Assembly (NCBI GenBank): GCA_035715525.1
Contig: DASTLA010000146.1
Location: forward strand, 1 to 10,861
Direction of reading: 5' to 3'
Source: JAHBWI01 sp035715525
GTDB taxonomy: Bacteria; Nitrospirota; Nitrospiria; Nitrospirales; Nitrospiraceae
DNA length: 10,861 nt
Part shown: piece after piece, positions 1 through 6,277 of the stretch
Numbering within the stretch: the first letter of the stretch is position 1
Layout: every line of letters starts with the position of its first letter
Notes under the pieces: generated by a model
Databases searched by the model: none
Told to the model about the DNA's origin: nothing
The model's input: the letters and a program-made list of their open reading frames with translations, nothing else
Made by a program: the position numbers and the translations under genes

Positions 1-563
1 GAAAACAATAACGTCTGCCGCTCTTCGGGCATGGCGTCTAAAATTTGATTGATCTGGGGCGCAAATCCCATATCGAGCATACGATCGGCTTCGTCCAACA
101 CCAGAACAGTCATCCCGAGCAGGCTGACTGTTCCATTCCACATATGATCCAATAAGCGGCCCGGCGTTGCGACCAGAATGTCCGGCCGTTGCCGTAAGCC
201 TCTCACTTGGGCTTGCATATCCGCGCCGCCGACCAGCGTCGTCGCGGCGAGATGAAGACCGGGAGCCAATTTATCGATCGTGGTTTGAATTTGAATCGCC
301 AACTCCCTGGTGGGCGCCAGGATGAGTGCCCGGGGGTGCCCCTTCGGCGCTCCCTGGAGGCGTTCCAACAGCGGAACCACGAAGGCTGCCGTCTTTCCGG
401 TCCCGGTTTGGGCACAGCCCAAGACATCGCGGCCGGCCAGGGCATGGGGGATGGCCTGAGCCTGAATGGCCGTCGGTTCGGCAAAACCGGCTTTGGAGAG
501 GTTTCGGAGGAGCATGGGAGACACACCAAGCGTGTCAAAACCAGTTAATGCGGTCGTCTGCAC
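1..563 (-). CDS. DEAD-box ATP-dependent RNA helicase, N-terminal part (cut by window edge)
   Basis: This is the RecA-like domain 1 of a DEAD-box RNA helicase, a cytoplasmic ATPase that unwinds short RNA duplexes in ribosome assembly or mRNA turnover. I translated 187 codons of the reverse strand from a GTG at 563-561. An AAAGGA ribosome site sits 7 nt upstream (plus-strand 571-576). Visible motifs are a Q-motif region (F9, then PTAIQAQAIP at 30-39), motif I AQTGTGKT (51-58), motif Ia PTRELA (84-89), the GG pair (112-113), motif Ib TPGR (133-136) and motif II DEAD (157-160). Motif III (SAT) and domain 2 lie beyond the left edge. The short N-terminus before the Q motif and the LGCAQTGTGKT context resemble the RhlE group, but without the C-terminus the subfamily is not settled. 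It is transcribed away from the rest of the window. The family call is near certain. Confidence 0.96.
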   Translation of the reverse strand, partial: MQTTALTGFDTLGVSPMLLRNLSKAGFAEPTAIQAQAIPHALAGRDVLGCAQTGTGKTAAFVVPLLERLQGAPKGHPRALILAPTRELAIQIQTTIDKLAPGLHLAATTLVGGADMQAQVRGLRQRPDILVATPGRLLDHMWNGTVSLLGMTVLVLDEADRMLDMGFAPQINQILDAMPEERQTLLF

Positions 564-706
564 AGAACTATCCTTTCGTTGTGATCGCATTAATACGGGA
601 TCAGAGAACCGAGGAGAGAGTGAATCCGGTGGGGAGTCAGCTCCAAACTGGACCTGGTCGCGATGCGATCGCGCGGTCCACATTAGAAGTTGTCTCAGCA
701 TCGGTG

Positions 707-760
707 GACCGATACGATGCTGTCACGACCGTACTCTACCGCATGGCAGCCGTATCGGTC
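707..760. repeat. Perfect 10-bp inverted repeat with 34-bp spacing
   Basis: GACCGATACG at 707-716 is matched exactly by its reverse complement CGTATCGGTC at 751-760. The arms do not extend by further pairing on either side. It could be a long-loop RNA hairpin or two half-sites for a regulator. It has no adjoining T-run, so it is not an intrinsic terminator. Confidence 0.6.
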
Positions 761-766
761 AACCAT

Positions 767-796
767 CAGAGCAAAATATCACAGAGCAAAATATCG
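767..796. repeat. 15-bp tandem duplication
   Basis: CAGAGCAAAATATC occurs at 767-780 and again at 782-795, a 15-bp period with only the last base of the unit differing. The unit is A/T-rich compared with its surroundings. It lies just upstream of the candidate promoter for the gene at 869, so it may be a duplicated binding site or simply replication slippage. Confidence 0.7.
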
Positions 797-815
797 CGGC
801 TTCCCGATCCGTGCC

Positions 816-844
816 CTGCCAGTCAATAGCTCGGCTGCTATACT
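816..844 (+). promoter_or_regulatory. Candidate sigma-70-type promoter for the small secreted protein gene
   Basis: CTGCCA (816-821, 4/6 match to TTGACA) and TATACT (839-844, 5/6 match to TATAAT) are separated by exactly 17 bp. The predicted transcript start near 851 gives a short leader before the ATG at 869. This is based only on consensus match and position. Confidence 0.45.
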
Positions 845-868
845 TCTACCAGTCCCAGGGGAGTTGCC

Positions 869-1186
869 ATGAAAGCAATGTCAATCTTCTTCGCGAGTTG
901 CCTTCTAACACTCGCCGGCCAAGCATCCTTCGCCGGCGAGGCGACCGAGAAGCACAAGGCCGATTCCAATCAGGGGATGACGTTCGAGGATATTGGCCGC
1001 GGGTTGAAAAGTGCCGCCAAGAATATCGGCGACGAGATTCCAAAGATCGGCCCCGCCATTGCAGATACCTTCAGGAAAGTCTCAGGGAGCGAGAAAAGCA
1101 GCGGCTCCGACAACACCTCCACAAAGCCCGACCAGAAGTCAGGCTCGGGCACAGAGAAGAAGAAGCAATCGTCCGACGTTCGTTGA
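869..1186 (+). CDS. Small secreted protein, function unknown
   Basis: A 105-residue protein I do not recognise as a named family. Residues 1-22 form a clear signal peptide: K2, a hydrophobic core from about 5 to 17, and a probable cleavage after SFA (A22). The mature part is about 83 residues. Residues about 36-70 look like an amphipathic helix with regularly spaced hydrophobic positions and Gly/Pro breaks. The last 35 residues are a hydrophilic, probably disordered tail rich in Ser, Lys, Gly and Asp. There is no cysteine in the mature chain, so it is not a lipoprotein. The start is supported by GGGGAG about 5 nt before the ATG and by the candidate promoter just upstream. It is followed at 50 bp by the DUF3574 gene and may share its transcript. 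Most likely a periplasmic or extracellular protein. Confidence 0.8.
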   Translation: MKAMSIFFASCLLTLAGQASFAGEATEKHKADSNQGMTFEDIGRGLKSAAKNIGDEIPKIGPAIADTFRKVSGSEKSSGSDNTSTKPDQKSGSGTEKKKQSSDVR

Positions 1187-1224
1187 CGTGACTTAGGCCT
1201 CGATGATAGAGAAAGCGGCAGCTT

Positions 1225-1238
1225 GGAGCGACGCCTTG
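1225..1238 (+). promoter_or_regulatory. Ribosome site favouring a TTG start for the DUF3574 gene
   Basis: GGAG at 1225-1228 lies 7 nt before TTG 1236-1238. The in-frame ATG at 1203 has no Shine-Dalgarno-like sequence in front of it. Starting at TTG also gives a normal-length signal peptide. Confidence 0.5.
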
Positions 1239-1670
1239 CCTCCCTCTACGCAACGGACGGGCCTTTCAACCTGCTCGATCTTCTTCGCGACGCTGTCCCT
1301 CGCAGCGCAAGGTTGTGCCTCCTTGCACCACCCAGGCTGCAATGAAGGTGAGAAGTGGGCGGTAACGGACACGCTCTACTTCGGCGCGGCGAAGCCGGGC
1401 GGACTTGTCACAGAGGAACAATGGAATCTCTTCATCGATGAAGCAGCTACCCCTGCCTTCCCGGAAGGACTCACCACCTGGTCGGCCGAGGGGCGGTGGC
1501 GTATGGCTAACGGCGCAATCGAACACGAGCCATCTCATGTCCTGCAGCTCACCCACGACGGGACCGATGCCAGAGACCGCGCCGTTCGCACCATCATGGA
1601 ACGGTACAAGAAGGACTTTCAGCAGGAGGCCGTGTTACGGGTGAGATCGCGCACCTGCATCTCGTTCTAA
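1236..1670 (+). CDS. DUF3574 family exported protein, probable lipoprotein
   Basis: The region DTLYFGAAKPGG, then EEQWNLFIDE, FPEGLT, RWRMANG and the ending VLRVRSRTCISF match the pattern I know for DUF3574, an uncharacterised family of small exported proteins of about 130-160 residues. With the TTG start the protein is 144 residues. Residues about 10-26 form a hydrophobic signal segment ending in AAQGC, with Cys27 as a possible lipidation site. Ala at -3 and Gln at -2 make this an imperfect lipobox, so signal peptidase I cleavage is also possible. Cys141 near the C-terminus and Cys35 (in HHPGCNEG) could form a disulphide in the periplasm. The ORF can also be read from ATG 1203 (155 residues), but that start lacks a ribosome site. 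It follows the small secreted protein gene by about 50 bp and ends 54 bp before the convergent FecR gene. Biochemical role unknown. Confidence 0.85.
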   Translation: MPPSTQRTGLSTCSIFFATLSLAAQGCASLHHPGCNEGEKWAVTDTLYFGAAKPGGLVTEEQWNLFIDEAATPAFPEGLTTWSAEGRWRMANGAIEHEPSHVLQLTHDGTDARDRAVRTIMERYKKDFQQEAVLRVRSRTCISF

Positions 1671-1724
1671 CCGCTTCCCTTTCCCCTCGGTACAGAGGCG
1701 CCTATGCATATCAAGTGTGACGAG

Positions 1725-2834
1725 TTATTTATTTTTGGGTCCTTTACCGTTCCCCTTCCCTTGATTGCCTACGACACTGTTCACGATTTGCTGCAGAAGA
1801 GCGCTGGTATTCAACCCGCCGGATTGTGAAGGACTCGTGATTCCGACTGAAGGCGGCACAGGTGTGACGGGAGGTGCCACAGGAGCTGTTGGCGCTGCCG
1901 TCACAGTGAATGAGGCAGCCGTGGCCCCCGCAGCAGCACTGCTCGCTGGAGATCCCAAAAACGCCGGAACTCCCAAGCTGGTCGACACGATCGCACCTTT
2001 CAGACTCGACCCGAGCTGCTCCGTCTCATTCCCTTGCGGCTTCTGAGCCAGGCTCTTCTCCAACTCGAGAACCCGGCCGACTTGCGCGCTCACGATCTGC
2101 TTGACCACCGGCGCAGCCAGGGCACGGTGTTCTTCTCGCACCGCGAGAGACGGGCTCGCCTGTCGGTCCGCGTGAAATTCGGACGACGAGATTCGCAGCC
2201 CTCCCCTCATTGCCACCTCCGAACCGGCCTTGATCGCGAAGGGCTTCTCGAGGGCGGAAATCGGTTCGACCCGCGCTTGTCCTTCCAAAACCCTCAAACT
2301 CTCGCTTGGACCGGACTGCACGAGTTTGGCAAAGAGCGATCGCTGCTCGCTTCCAACCACGTTCGCCTCCATGATTCCTCCGCGCGCCACGACGTGGGCT
2401 TGAGGCGTATCCAGACTAAATACATCGGTCATACGTCCCGCCCCATACGAAAGGGCAACTCGCACGGTCCCATGCTTCACCTGTGCGTGGGTCTGCCCTC
2501 GATTGTTTTCCGATATGACAACGCGAGCATCGTCTTGGAGCGTCAACAATGCCCGTCGGTCCCACAAAATTTCCACCGACCCCGCCTGGCCGGACCGCAC
2601 TTCTTCTCCCGCCTGCACGAGGTCCCCTAAGTGCAGGGCCCGAGCTGTGGAAGACACCGATCCGTTTACCGCGGTCGGATTGCCTATGACAGCGGTCACG
2701 AGGCCGCTTACCGGCTTGTCGGAAATCAGTGGTTGCGACGGTGGCTCTTCCGCAAAAATCCATTCGGTAAAAACGGGCATCAACGTAACGCTACTGCATA
2801 GAATCGACAGTGCAAGTAATGAATGATGTCGCAT
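1725..2834 (-). CDS. Periplasmic FecR-domain protein with low-complexity C-terminus
   Basis: A 369-residue exported protein. I start it at the ATG at 2834, which has AAAGGGG 9-16 nt upstream and gives a proper signal peptide (hydrophobic about 6-22, cleavage near A28). The frame is open 38 codons further upstream, but that extension is not signal-like. Residues about 66-165 carry the FecR fold signature: GDLVQAGEEVRSG, a VEILWD strand, LLTLQDDARVVI, then TPQAHVVARGG and VLEGQARVEP. The usual RGT is here ARGG. From about 290 the chain is rich in Ala, Pro, Gly and Ser, and it ends in a basic Gly/Lys tail (GKGNGKGPKNK). There is no FecI-type sigma factor or TonB receptor nearby. It is therefore probably a structural or binding FecR-domain protein, not an iron-citrate anti-sigma regulator. 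It is divergent from the TPR-barrel gene with a shared 213-bp control region, so joint action at the envelope is plausible but unproven. Confidence 0.88.
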   Translation of the reverse strand: MRHHSLLALSILCSSVTLMPVFTEWIFAEEPPSQPLISDKPVSGLVTAVIGNPTAVNGSVSSTARALHLGDLVQAGEEVRSGQAGSVEILWDRRALLTLQDDARVVISENNRGQTHAQVKHGTVRVALSYGAGRMTDVFSLDTPQAHVVARGGIMEANVVGSEQRSLFAKLVQSGPSESLRVLEGQARVEPISALEKPFAIKAGSEVAMRGGLRISSSEFHADRQASPSLAVREEHRALAAPVVKQIVSAQVGRVLELEKSLAQKPQGNETEQLGSSLKGAIVSTSLGVPAFLGSPASSAAAGATAASFTVTAAPTAPVAPPVTPVPPSVGITSPSQSGGLNTSALLQQIVNSVVGNQGKGNGKGPKNK

Positions 2835-3047
2835 GTTGAGCCACCCCTTTGTTCGCACCCATGAACCCCGCAAATCATTGATGGAAGCCGCTTTGAGCCC
2901 TGCTCGCATCGAATACGTACCTGATACTGTTGTATAGTAGGCGCCCACGGAATCCTAGGTCAAGCGACGTGCTGACGAAATTTCGAAAAGTTCCAATGGA
3001 CCGGATCACGTCGCCTGGGACGGCTGGTTTAGGGAGATTGCGAGGAC
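2835..3047. promoter_or_regulatory. Divergent control region between the FecR-domain and TPR-barrel genes
   Basis: This 213-bp gap has to contain promoters in both directions. On the minus strand, TTGACC (2963-2958) and TACTAT (2939-2934) are 18 bp apart, giving a leader of about 90 nt before the FecR start. On the plus strand TATAGT (2933-2938) is a good -10 hexamer but no good -35 is at the right distance. The two possible -10 elements overlap, so the two directions may compete. A perfect palindrome CGAAATTTCG lies at 2976-2985 with an overlapping TTTCGAAA at 2981-2988, a possible operator. All of this rests on consensus matching alone. Confidence 0.4.
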
Positions 3048-4679
3048 ATGATGACTTCAATCGGCGCACGCCGCGCGATCATATTGTCGGGCTTGCTTTG
3101 GATTTCCACGTTGTCCATGGGAGGCCAACCAGCCTCCGCGCAGATAGCAGACGCGGTCGTCCTTGTCGCAGAAGCGGTATTGGCCTATGACGCCAAACGA
3201 TACGATGAAGCCATTCCGCTACTGACCAAAGCCGTCGCGCTCGACCCGGGCAATGCGCGTGCCTTGTATTATCTGGGTCTCTGCTACCTGGCCCGAGACC
3301 AAGCAGAACTAGCCATCCCGCCGCTCAGCACGCTCCATGGTCTGCGTCCGACGGATGCCGAAACGTCGTTTCAGCTTGGAACCGCCTATTTCGCCACCAA
3401 ACAGTACGACCGGGCGAAGCCGTTGTTGGAAGAGGCGTTTCGTCGTGACCCAGACCGCGAAAATCTTGGCTTTTACGTCGGTGTCCTTCGCTACCAGGAG
3501 AAGGATTATGCAGCAGCCGCCGAAGCGCTGGATGCGAACCGTTCCAAGGATCCGGACATCAGGCAACTGGCGATGTTCTATCATGGCTTGGCGCTCGGCA
3601 CCCTCGGGCTCTCGGACCAGGCACGAACCCAATTGAGTTCCGCCCAGCAGGTCCAGCCGAGTTCCCCCGTCACCGGCGCCTCCGTCCGTGTTCTGGAAGC
3701 CTTGGGGGCAGCCGGCCAGATCAAGGACAACAAGCGCTTCCAGGCTCAGGTGGCCATCGGCGGTTATTACGACGACAACGTAGCAGTCAATCCCCGCAGG
3801 AGCAACGACGCCATTGCCGAGGCCCTGCGGTCCCGTCCAACTCAATCGCCGGGCTTCGTCACATCTGCCCACGGCGAATATGCTTGGTATCGGAAAGGTC
3901 CCGTGGAATCAAACGTCAATTATTCCTATTACCAAACGGTTAATACGAACAGCGGCATCGGGACGTTCGATATCCAGAGCCACATGGTGGGCTTGTCGGG
4001 CGCCTATCGCGGGACGGCCTGGACCCTGCCGTACCAGCTCGGCGGCCACTATACGTACGACTATATGTTCTTGGGATTCCGTGGTTTCTTGGCCAGACAC
4101 TCGGTCACGTTACCGGCGACGCTGGTTCCTCCAGGAGCCTCTCTGCCTCTGTTGGGACGCGTCGATCACCTGAGCACATTGCTTTACCGCTTCCAAAGGA
4201 AGGATTTTTTTACCGAACCGGCCAATAGCGATCCACGGTTCGCGCCGGAAAGTCGAGACGCGTACAACAATATGATCGGCTACATCCATGCCTTTCGGTT
4301 CGATCGCGACAAATACATCGTGCGCTTGGGCTATCAATTCGACAGTGAGTCGGCAAGCGGATCGAGCTTCTCCTATCAGGGAAATCGGCTGCAGTTGGGG
4401 GGACAAGCGAGCATGCCATGGTCCGACGTGACGCTTCGATTGGATTACGAAATCCACTGGCGAGCCTACAGCAATGCACAAGTCTTTTTTGCAGACGACG
4501 CCGGCAACTTGACCAACCGCCAGGACATAGAACAGGACCTGTTCGTGCAGCTCGCCAAGCCGCTCCCCTATCGCCTGACCTGGGCGGTGCAGTACCAGGG
4601 AGTGTTCAACCACTCCAACATTCCCGTCTATGCCTACAGCAAGAATGTATTCACGACGCTCCTCACGTGGACCTATTAG
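3048..4679 (+). CDS. TPR-repeat outer-membrane beta-barrel protein
   Basis: A 543-residue protein. It has a signal peptide (R8-R9, hydrophobic 10-24, cleavage after PASA at 31) and about five tetratricopeptide repeats over residues 40-220, seen as repeated A..Y...K.YD.A...L..A...DP patterns. From about 232 to the end it is a beta-rich region of alternating polar and aromatic residues, beginning FQAQVAIGGYYDDNVAVNP. It ends in TLLTWTY, with a terminal aromatic as expected of a BAM-inserted barrel. The TPRs should lie in the periplasm with the barrel in the outer membrane. This layout occurs in Slam-type surface-lipoprotein exporters (DUF560 barrel) and in uncharacterised TPR-porins; I cannot separate these by eye. 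GAGG at 3042-3045 is close to ATG 3048, and ATG 3051 is an equally possible start. It is divergent from the FecR-domain gene and lies 116 bp upstream of a lipoprotein gene. Architecture is well supported; substrate is unknown. Confidence 0.88.
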   Translation: MMTSIGARRAIILSGLLWISTLSMGGQPASAQIADAVVLVAEAVLAYDAKRYDEAIPLLTKAVALDPGNARALYYLGLCYLARDQAELAIPPLSTLHGLRPTDAETSFQLGTAYFATKQYDRAKPLLEEAFRRDPDRENLGFYVGVLRYQEKDYAAAAEALDANRSKDPDIRQLAMFYHGLALGTLGLSDQARTQLSSAQQVQPSSPVTGASVRVLEALGAAGQIKDNKRFQAQVAIGGYYDDNVAVNPRRSNDAIAEALRSRPTQSPGFVTSAHGEYAWYRKGPVESNVNYSYYQTVNTNSGIGTFDIQSHMVGLSGAYRGTAWTLPYQLGGHYTYDYMFLGFRGFLARHSVTLPATLVPPGASLPLLGRVDHLSTLLYRFQRKDFFTEPANSDPRFAPESRDAYNNMIGYIHAFRFDRDKYIVRLGYQFDSESASGSSFSYQGNRLQLGGQASMPWSDVTLRLDYEIHWRAYSNAQVFFADDAGNLTNRQDIEQDLFVQLAKPLPYRLTWAVQYQGVFNHSNIPVYAYSKNVFTTLLTWTY

Positions 4680-4709
4680 AAGTATTACCGGTTCGCGTGG
4701 TGTTCCTCC

Positions 4710-4738
4710 TTGCTATCTTCGCCCTGAAGGAGTATAAG
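4710..4738 (+). promoter_or_regulatory. Candidate sigma-70-type promoter for the cupredoxin-like lipoprotein
   Basis: TTGCTA (4710-4715, 4/6) and TATAAG (4733-4738, 5/6) are separated by exactly 17 bp. Transcription would begin near 4745 and give a leader of about 50 nt before the ATG at 4796. This suggests the lipoprotein can be expressed separately from the TPR-barrel gene. No terminator hairpin with a T-run was seen between the two genes, so read-through remains possible. Confidence 0.5.
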
Positions 4739-4795
4739 ACGGCCAGCGGTCGTTACCTACTTGTTGTCCTGCGGTTTTGATCGGAAGGATCGATC

Positions 4796-5641
4796 ATGGT
4801 GGGTGCTGGTCGCGCCACTCGTGCTGTCGCTTGCGGTTCATTAGCCCTTCTTATCGGTTGTTCAGCCGATTCCTTCGTTCCCATACCATCCGCATCTCCG
4901 CCCCTGGCCGTCTATGTCGCCGAGGATTACTCGTTTACCGGACCGGACACATTGCCGGCTGGAGCAGCCACCGTACGGATTCAAAACCGGGGGCGGGAAC
5001 CCCACCAAATCCAACTCGTCAAACTGGAAGAAGGCAGATCCCTTCGGGACATGGCGGCTGCGCTTTCCGTAACGTCAGGCAAACTTCCACCTGGGGTCAC
5101 CCAGATGGGTGGCCCAAACGCAGTCAGCGCCGGCGGAACGAGCGAAGCTCAGGTCTCCTTGTCTCCCGGAAGCTATGCCATTATCTGCATGGTGCCGTCG
5201 CACAGCGGCAGAACGCATGCCGCACTGGGGATGGTCAAAGCCGTACGGGTTGTTGAAAATGATGTGCCTTCCCCGCGGACGCCGAGCGATTACCATGTCG
5301 CTTTGCGGGAGTTTGAGATCGTGGTCGTGGAAGCAGTGAAACGAGGGACGCACAAGTTTCAGGTGAGAAATCAGGGCACGCAGCCGCATCAAGTGAGTCT
5401 CGTCAAATTGAACCCCGGCAGCTCGGCTCAGGATATCGCCGCTGCCTTTCTCCCGCGCACAAGCACTGCAGTCCCGGGCCAACTCGTCGGAGGAATGACG
5501 GGATTGGAGCCAGGAGCCGACGGAACATTCACGGCGACCTTGTCGGAAGGTCGATATACGTTCATGTGTCTGTTTCCCGACCCGGCGTCGCCCGACAGCC
5601 ACGCGGCCAAAGGAATGGTGATGAACTTCACCGTGGAGTAG
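4796..5641 (+). CDS. Lipoprotein with two tandem cupredoxin-like domains
   Basis: A 281-residue protein. Its N-terminus has two Arg residues, a hydrophobic run and a good lipobox LIGC (19-22), so Cys22 should be lipidated. Two homologous halves follow. Domain 1 (about 37-154) has PHQIQLVKL with His70, then a strand ending at Cys131, then His141 and Met146 (HAALGM). Domain 2 (about 166-281) has PHQVSLVKL with His198, then Cys258, His269 and Met274 (HAAKGM). The order His...Cys...His-x4-Met is that of type 1 copper sites. However, Cys to His is 9-10 residues apart, against 2-4 in classical cupredoxins, so copper binding is probable but not certain. Domain 1 has an additional His136 at Cys+5. 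A GGAAGGA ribosome site precedes the ATG. Likely an envelope electron-transfer or copper-binding protein. It lies downstream of the TPR-barrel gene and could be its partner or cargo. Confidence 0.85.
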   Translation: MVGAGRATRAVACGSLALLIGCSADSFVPIPSASPPLAVYVAEDYSFTGPDTLPAGAATVRIQNRGREPHQIQLVKLEEGRSLRDMAAALSVTSGKLPPGVTQMGGPNAVSAGGTSEAQVSLSPGSYAIICMVPSHSGRTHAALGMVKAVRVVENDVPSPRTPSDYHVALREFEIVVVEAVKRGTHKFQVRNQGTQPHQVSLVKLNPGSSAQDIAAAFLPRTSTAVPGQLVGGMTGLEPGADGTFTATLSEGRYTFMCLFPDPASPDSHAAKGMVMNFTVE

Positions 5642-5721
5642 CCTGCAGACATGGCTATGCTGCTCAGGGAGTTCAGCTTGTGCGCATCTACGCGAATGCT
5701 GGTATTCCATCGTTTGCACCG

Positions 5722-5750
5722 TTGACAGCAACCAGGCAAACCTCTACTCT
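5722..5750 (+). promoter_or_regulatory. Possible promoter upstream of the small helical protein gene
   Basis: A perfect TTGACA at 5722-5727 is followed after 17 bp by TACTCT (5745-5750), only a 3/6 match to TATAAT. It lies in the 185-190 bp gap after the cupredoxin-like lipoprotein, in the right direction for the gene at 5833. The strong -35 and exact spacing support it; the poor -10 weakens it. Confidence 0.3.
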
Positions 5751-5820
5751 CCTCCTCGCCGTGACTGAAGCTGCGTGCGATTCTGCCGGCCTCGACCATA
5801 TCGACCAGCCATGAATTAAA

Positions 5821-5835
5821 AGGAGCATGTTCGTG
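5821..5835 (+). promoter_or_regulatory. Ribosome site that selects a GTG start
   Basis: AGGAG at 5821-5825 is only 1 nt from the in-frame ATG at 5827, too close for initiation there. It is 7 nt from the in-frame GTG at 5833, a normal distance, so GTG 5833 is the likelier start. The change removes two residues. Confidence 0.6.
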
Positions 5836-6219
5836 GAGTCTAAGGATGCCGGACGGACGGAATCGGAATCGGACAACAGGACCCTGGCTCGGCCCGCCAC
5901 CTTGTCCGGCAGCCTGTTTCGGACCATTCCTATAATGATCCTCTGTTCTGCCGGCATCGTGTGGGCCGCTGAACTGTTTCCCTACAATCCGCCCTCCACT
6001 CGCCAAGCACCCATCACGCAGCAAGGACCGACAAGGGGGCAGTTGACCCCTCAAGACCTTCAACGCATCGAAAAATACGCGGAGGAAGCCAAACGGCTGT
6101 CGGCGCAAGATCGCACCCAGCTCAAGGAAACGCTGCGCTCGAGTCGGGACAGTGCCGCCGACGCAGGCCGGCTGGACCAGGTCCAATACTATACCGAGTT
6201 GCTCAAGCGCATCCCGTAA
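5833..6219 (+). CDS. Small exported or membrane-anchored helical protein, function unknown
   Basis: A 128-residue protein I cannot assign to a family. The first 30 residues are hydrophilic. A hydrophobic segment follows at about 31-46 (IPIMILCSAGIVWAA) and could be an uncleaved anchor or a long-n-region signal peptide cut after A46. Residues 47-68 are Pro/Gln/Thr-rich and probably extended. The rest (about 71-128) is predicted helical by eye, highly charged (Glu, Lys, Arg) with heptad-like Leu spacing, and ends TELLKRIP. Cys38 lies inside the hydrophobic segment without a proper lipobox. The GTG start was chosen from the AGGAG spacing; the ATG two codons earlier is the alternative. The next gene begins 55 bp downstream on the same strand, so the two are probably co-transcribed. 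The C-terminal helix should sit in the periplasm. Confidence 0.72.
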   Translation: MESKDAGRTESESDNRTLARPATLSGSLFRTIPIMILCSAGIVWAAELFPYNPPSTRQAPITQQGPTRGQLTPQDLQRIEKYAEEAKRLSAQDRTQLKETLRSSRDSAADAGRLDQVQYYTELLKRIP

Positions 6220-6261
6220 TGGAATTCGGAATAGACCCGCGAACCGATGCCTCGAACGAAC

Positions 6262-6277
6262 GGAGGGGGATAACTTG
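6262..6277 (+). promoter_or_regulatory. Strong ribosome site before a TTG start
   Basis: GGAGGGGG at 6262-6269 lies 5 nt before TTG 6275-6277. The same frame is open back to an ATG at 6152, but that ATG is inside the preceding gene and would add a non-signal-like extension. Translation from TTG begins at once with basic residues and a hydrophobic signal core. Confidence 0.7.

Larger units (their letters stand above)
564..868. other. 305-bp intergenic spacer between the helicase and a small secreted protein gene
   Basis: I see no convincing gene here. Open frames that cross it also run through the helicase or the downstream gene in other frames and have no ribosome site. It must hold the leftward helicase promoter and the rightward promoter for the gene at 869. 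It also contains a 10-bp inverted repeat (707-716 and 751-760) and a 15-bp tandem duplication (767-796), listed separately. The repeats lie between the two genes, where an operator or an untranslated RNA could sit, but nothing proves either. Confidence 0.6.

Noticed and set aside
466..1191. 241-codon open frame on the plus strand across the helicase, the spacer and the small secreted protein gene
   Set aside because: It overlaps two well-supported genes in other frames, has no ribosome site and its product is rich in Arg and Ser with no recognisable fold.
1685..1710. Terminator between the convergent DUF3574 and FecR genes
   Set aside because: Only a 4-bp CCTC/GAGG stem and short palindromes are present, without a T-run next to the stem in either direction.
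1725..2834. FecR as iron-citrate signalling regulator
   Set aside because: There is no adjacent FecI-type sigma factor, no TonB-dependent receptor and no cytoplasmic N-terminal domain; the protein has a cleavable-looking signal peptide instead.
2835..2948. 38-codon N-terminal extension of the FecR-domain protein
   Set aside because: It would run through the candidate promoter region and place the signal peptide internally; ATG 2834 has a good ribosome site.
6152..6274. N-terminal extension of the membrane protein to an ATG inside the preceding gene
   Set aside because: The extension would precede the signal peptide, and the strong GGAGGGGG site points to TTG 6275.
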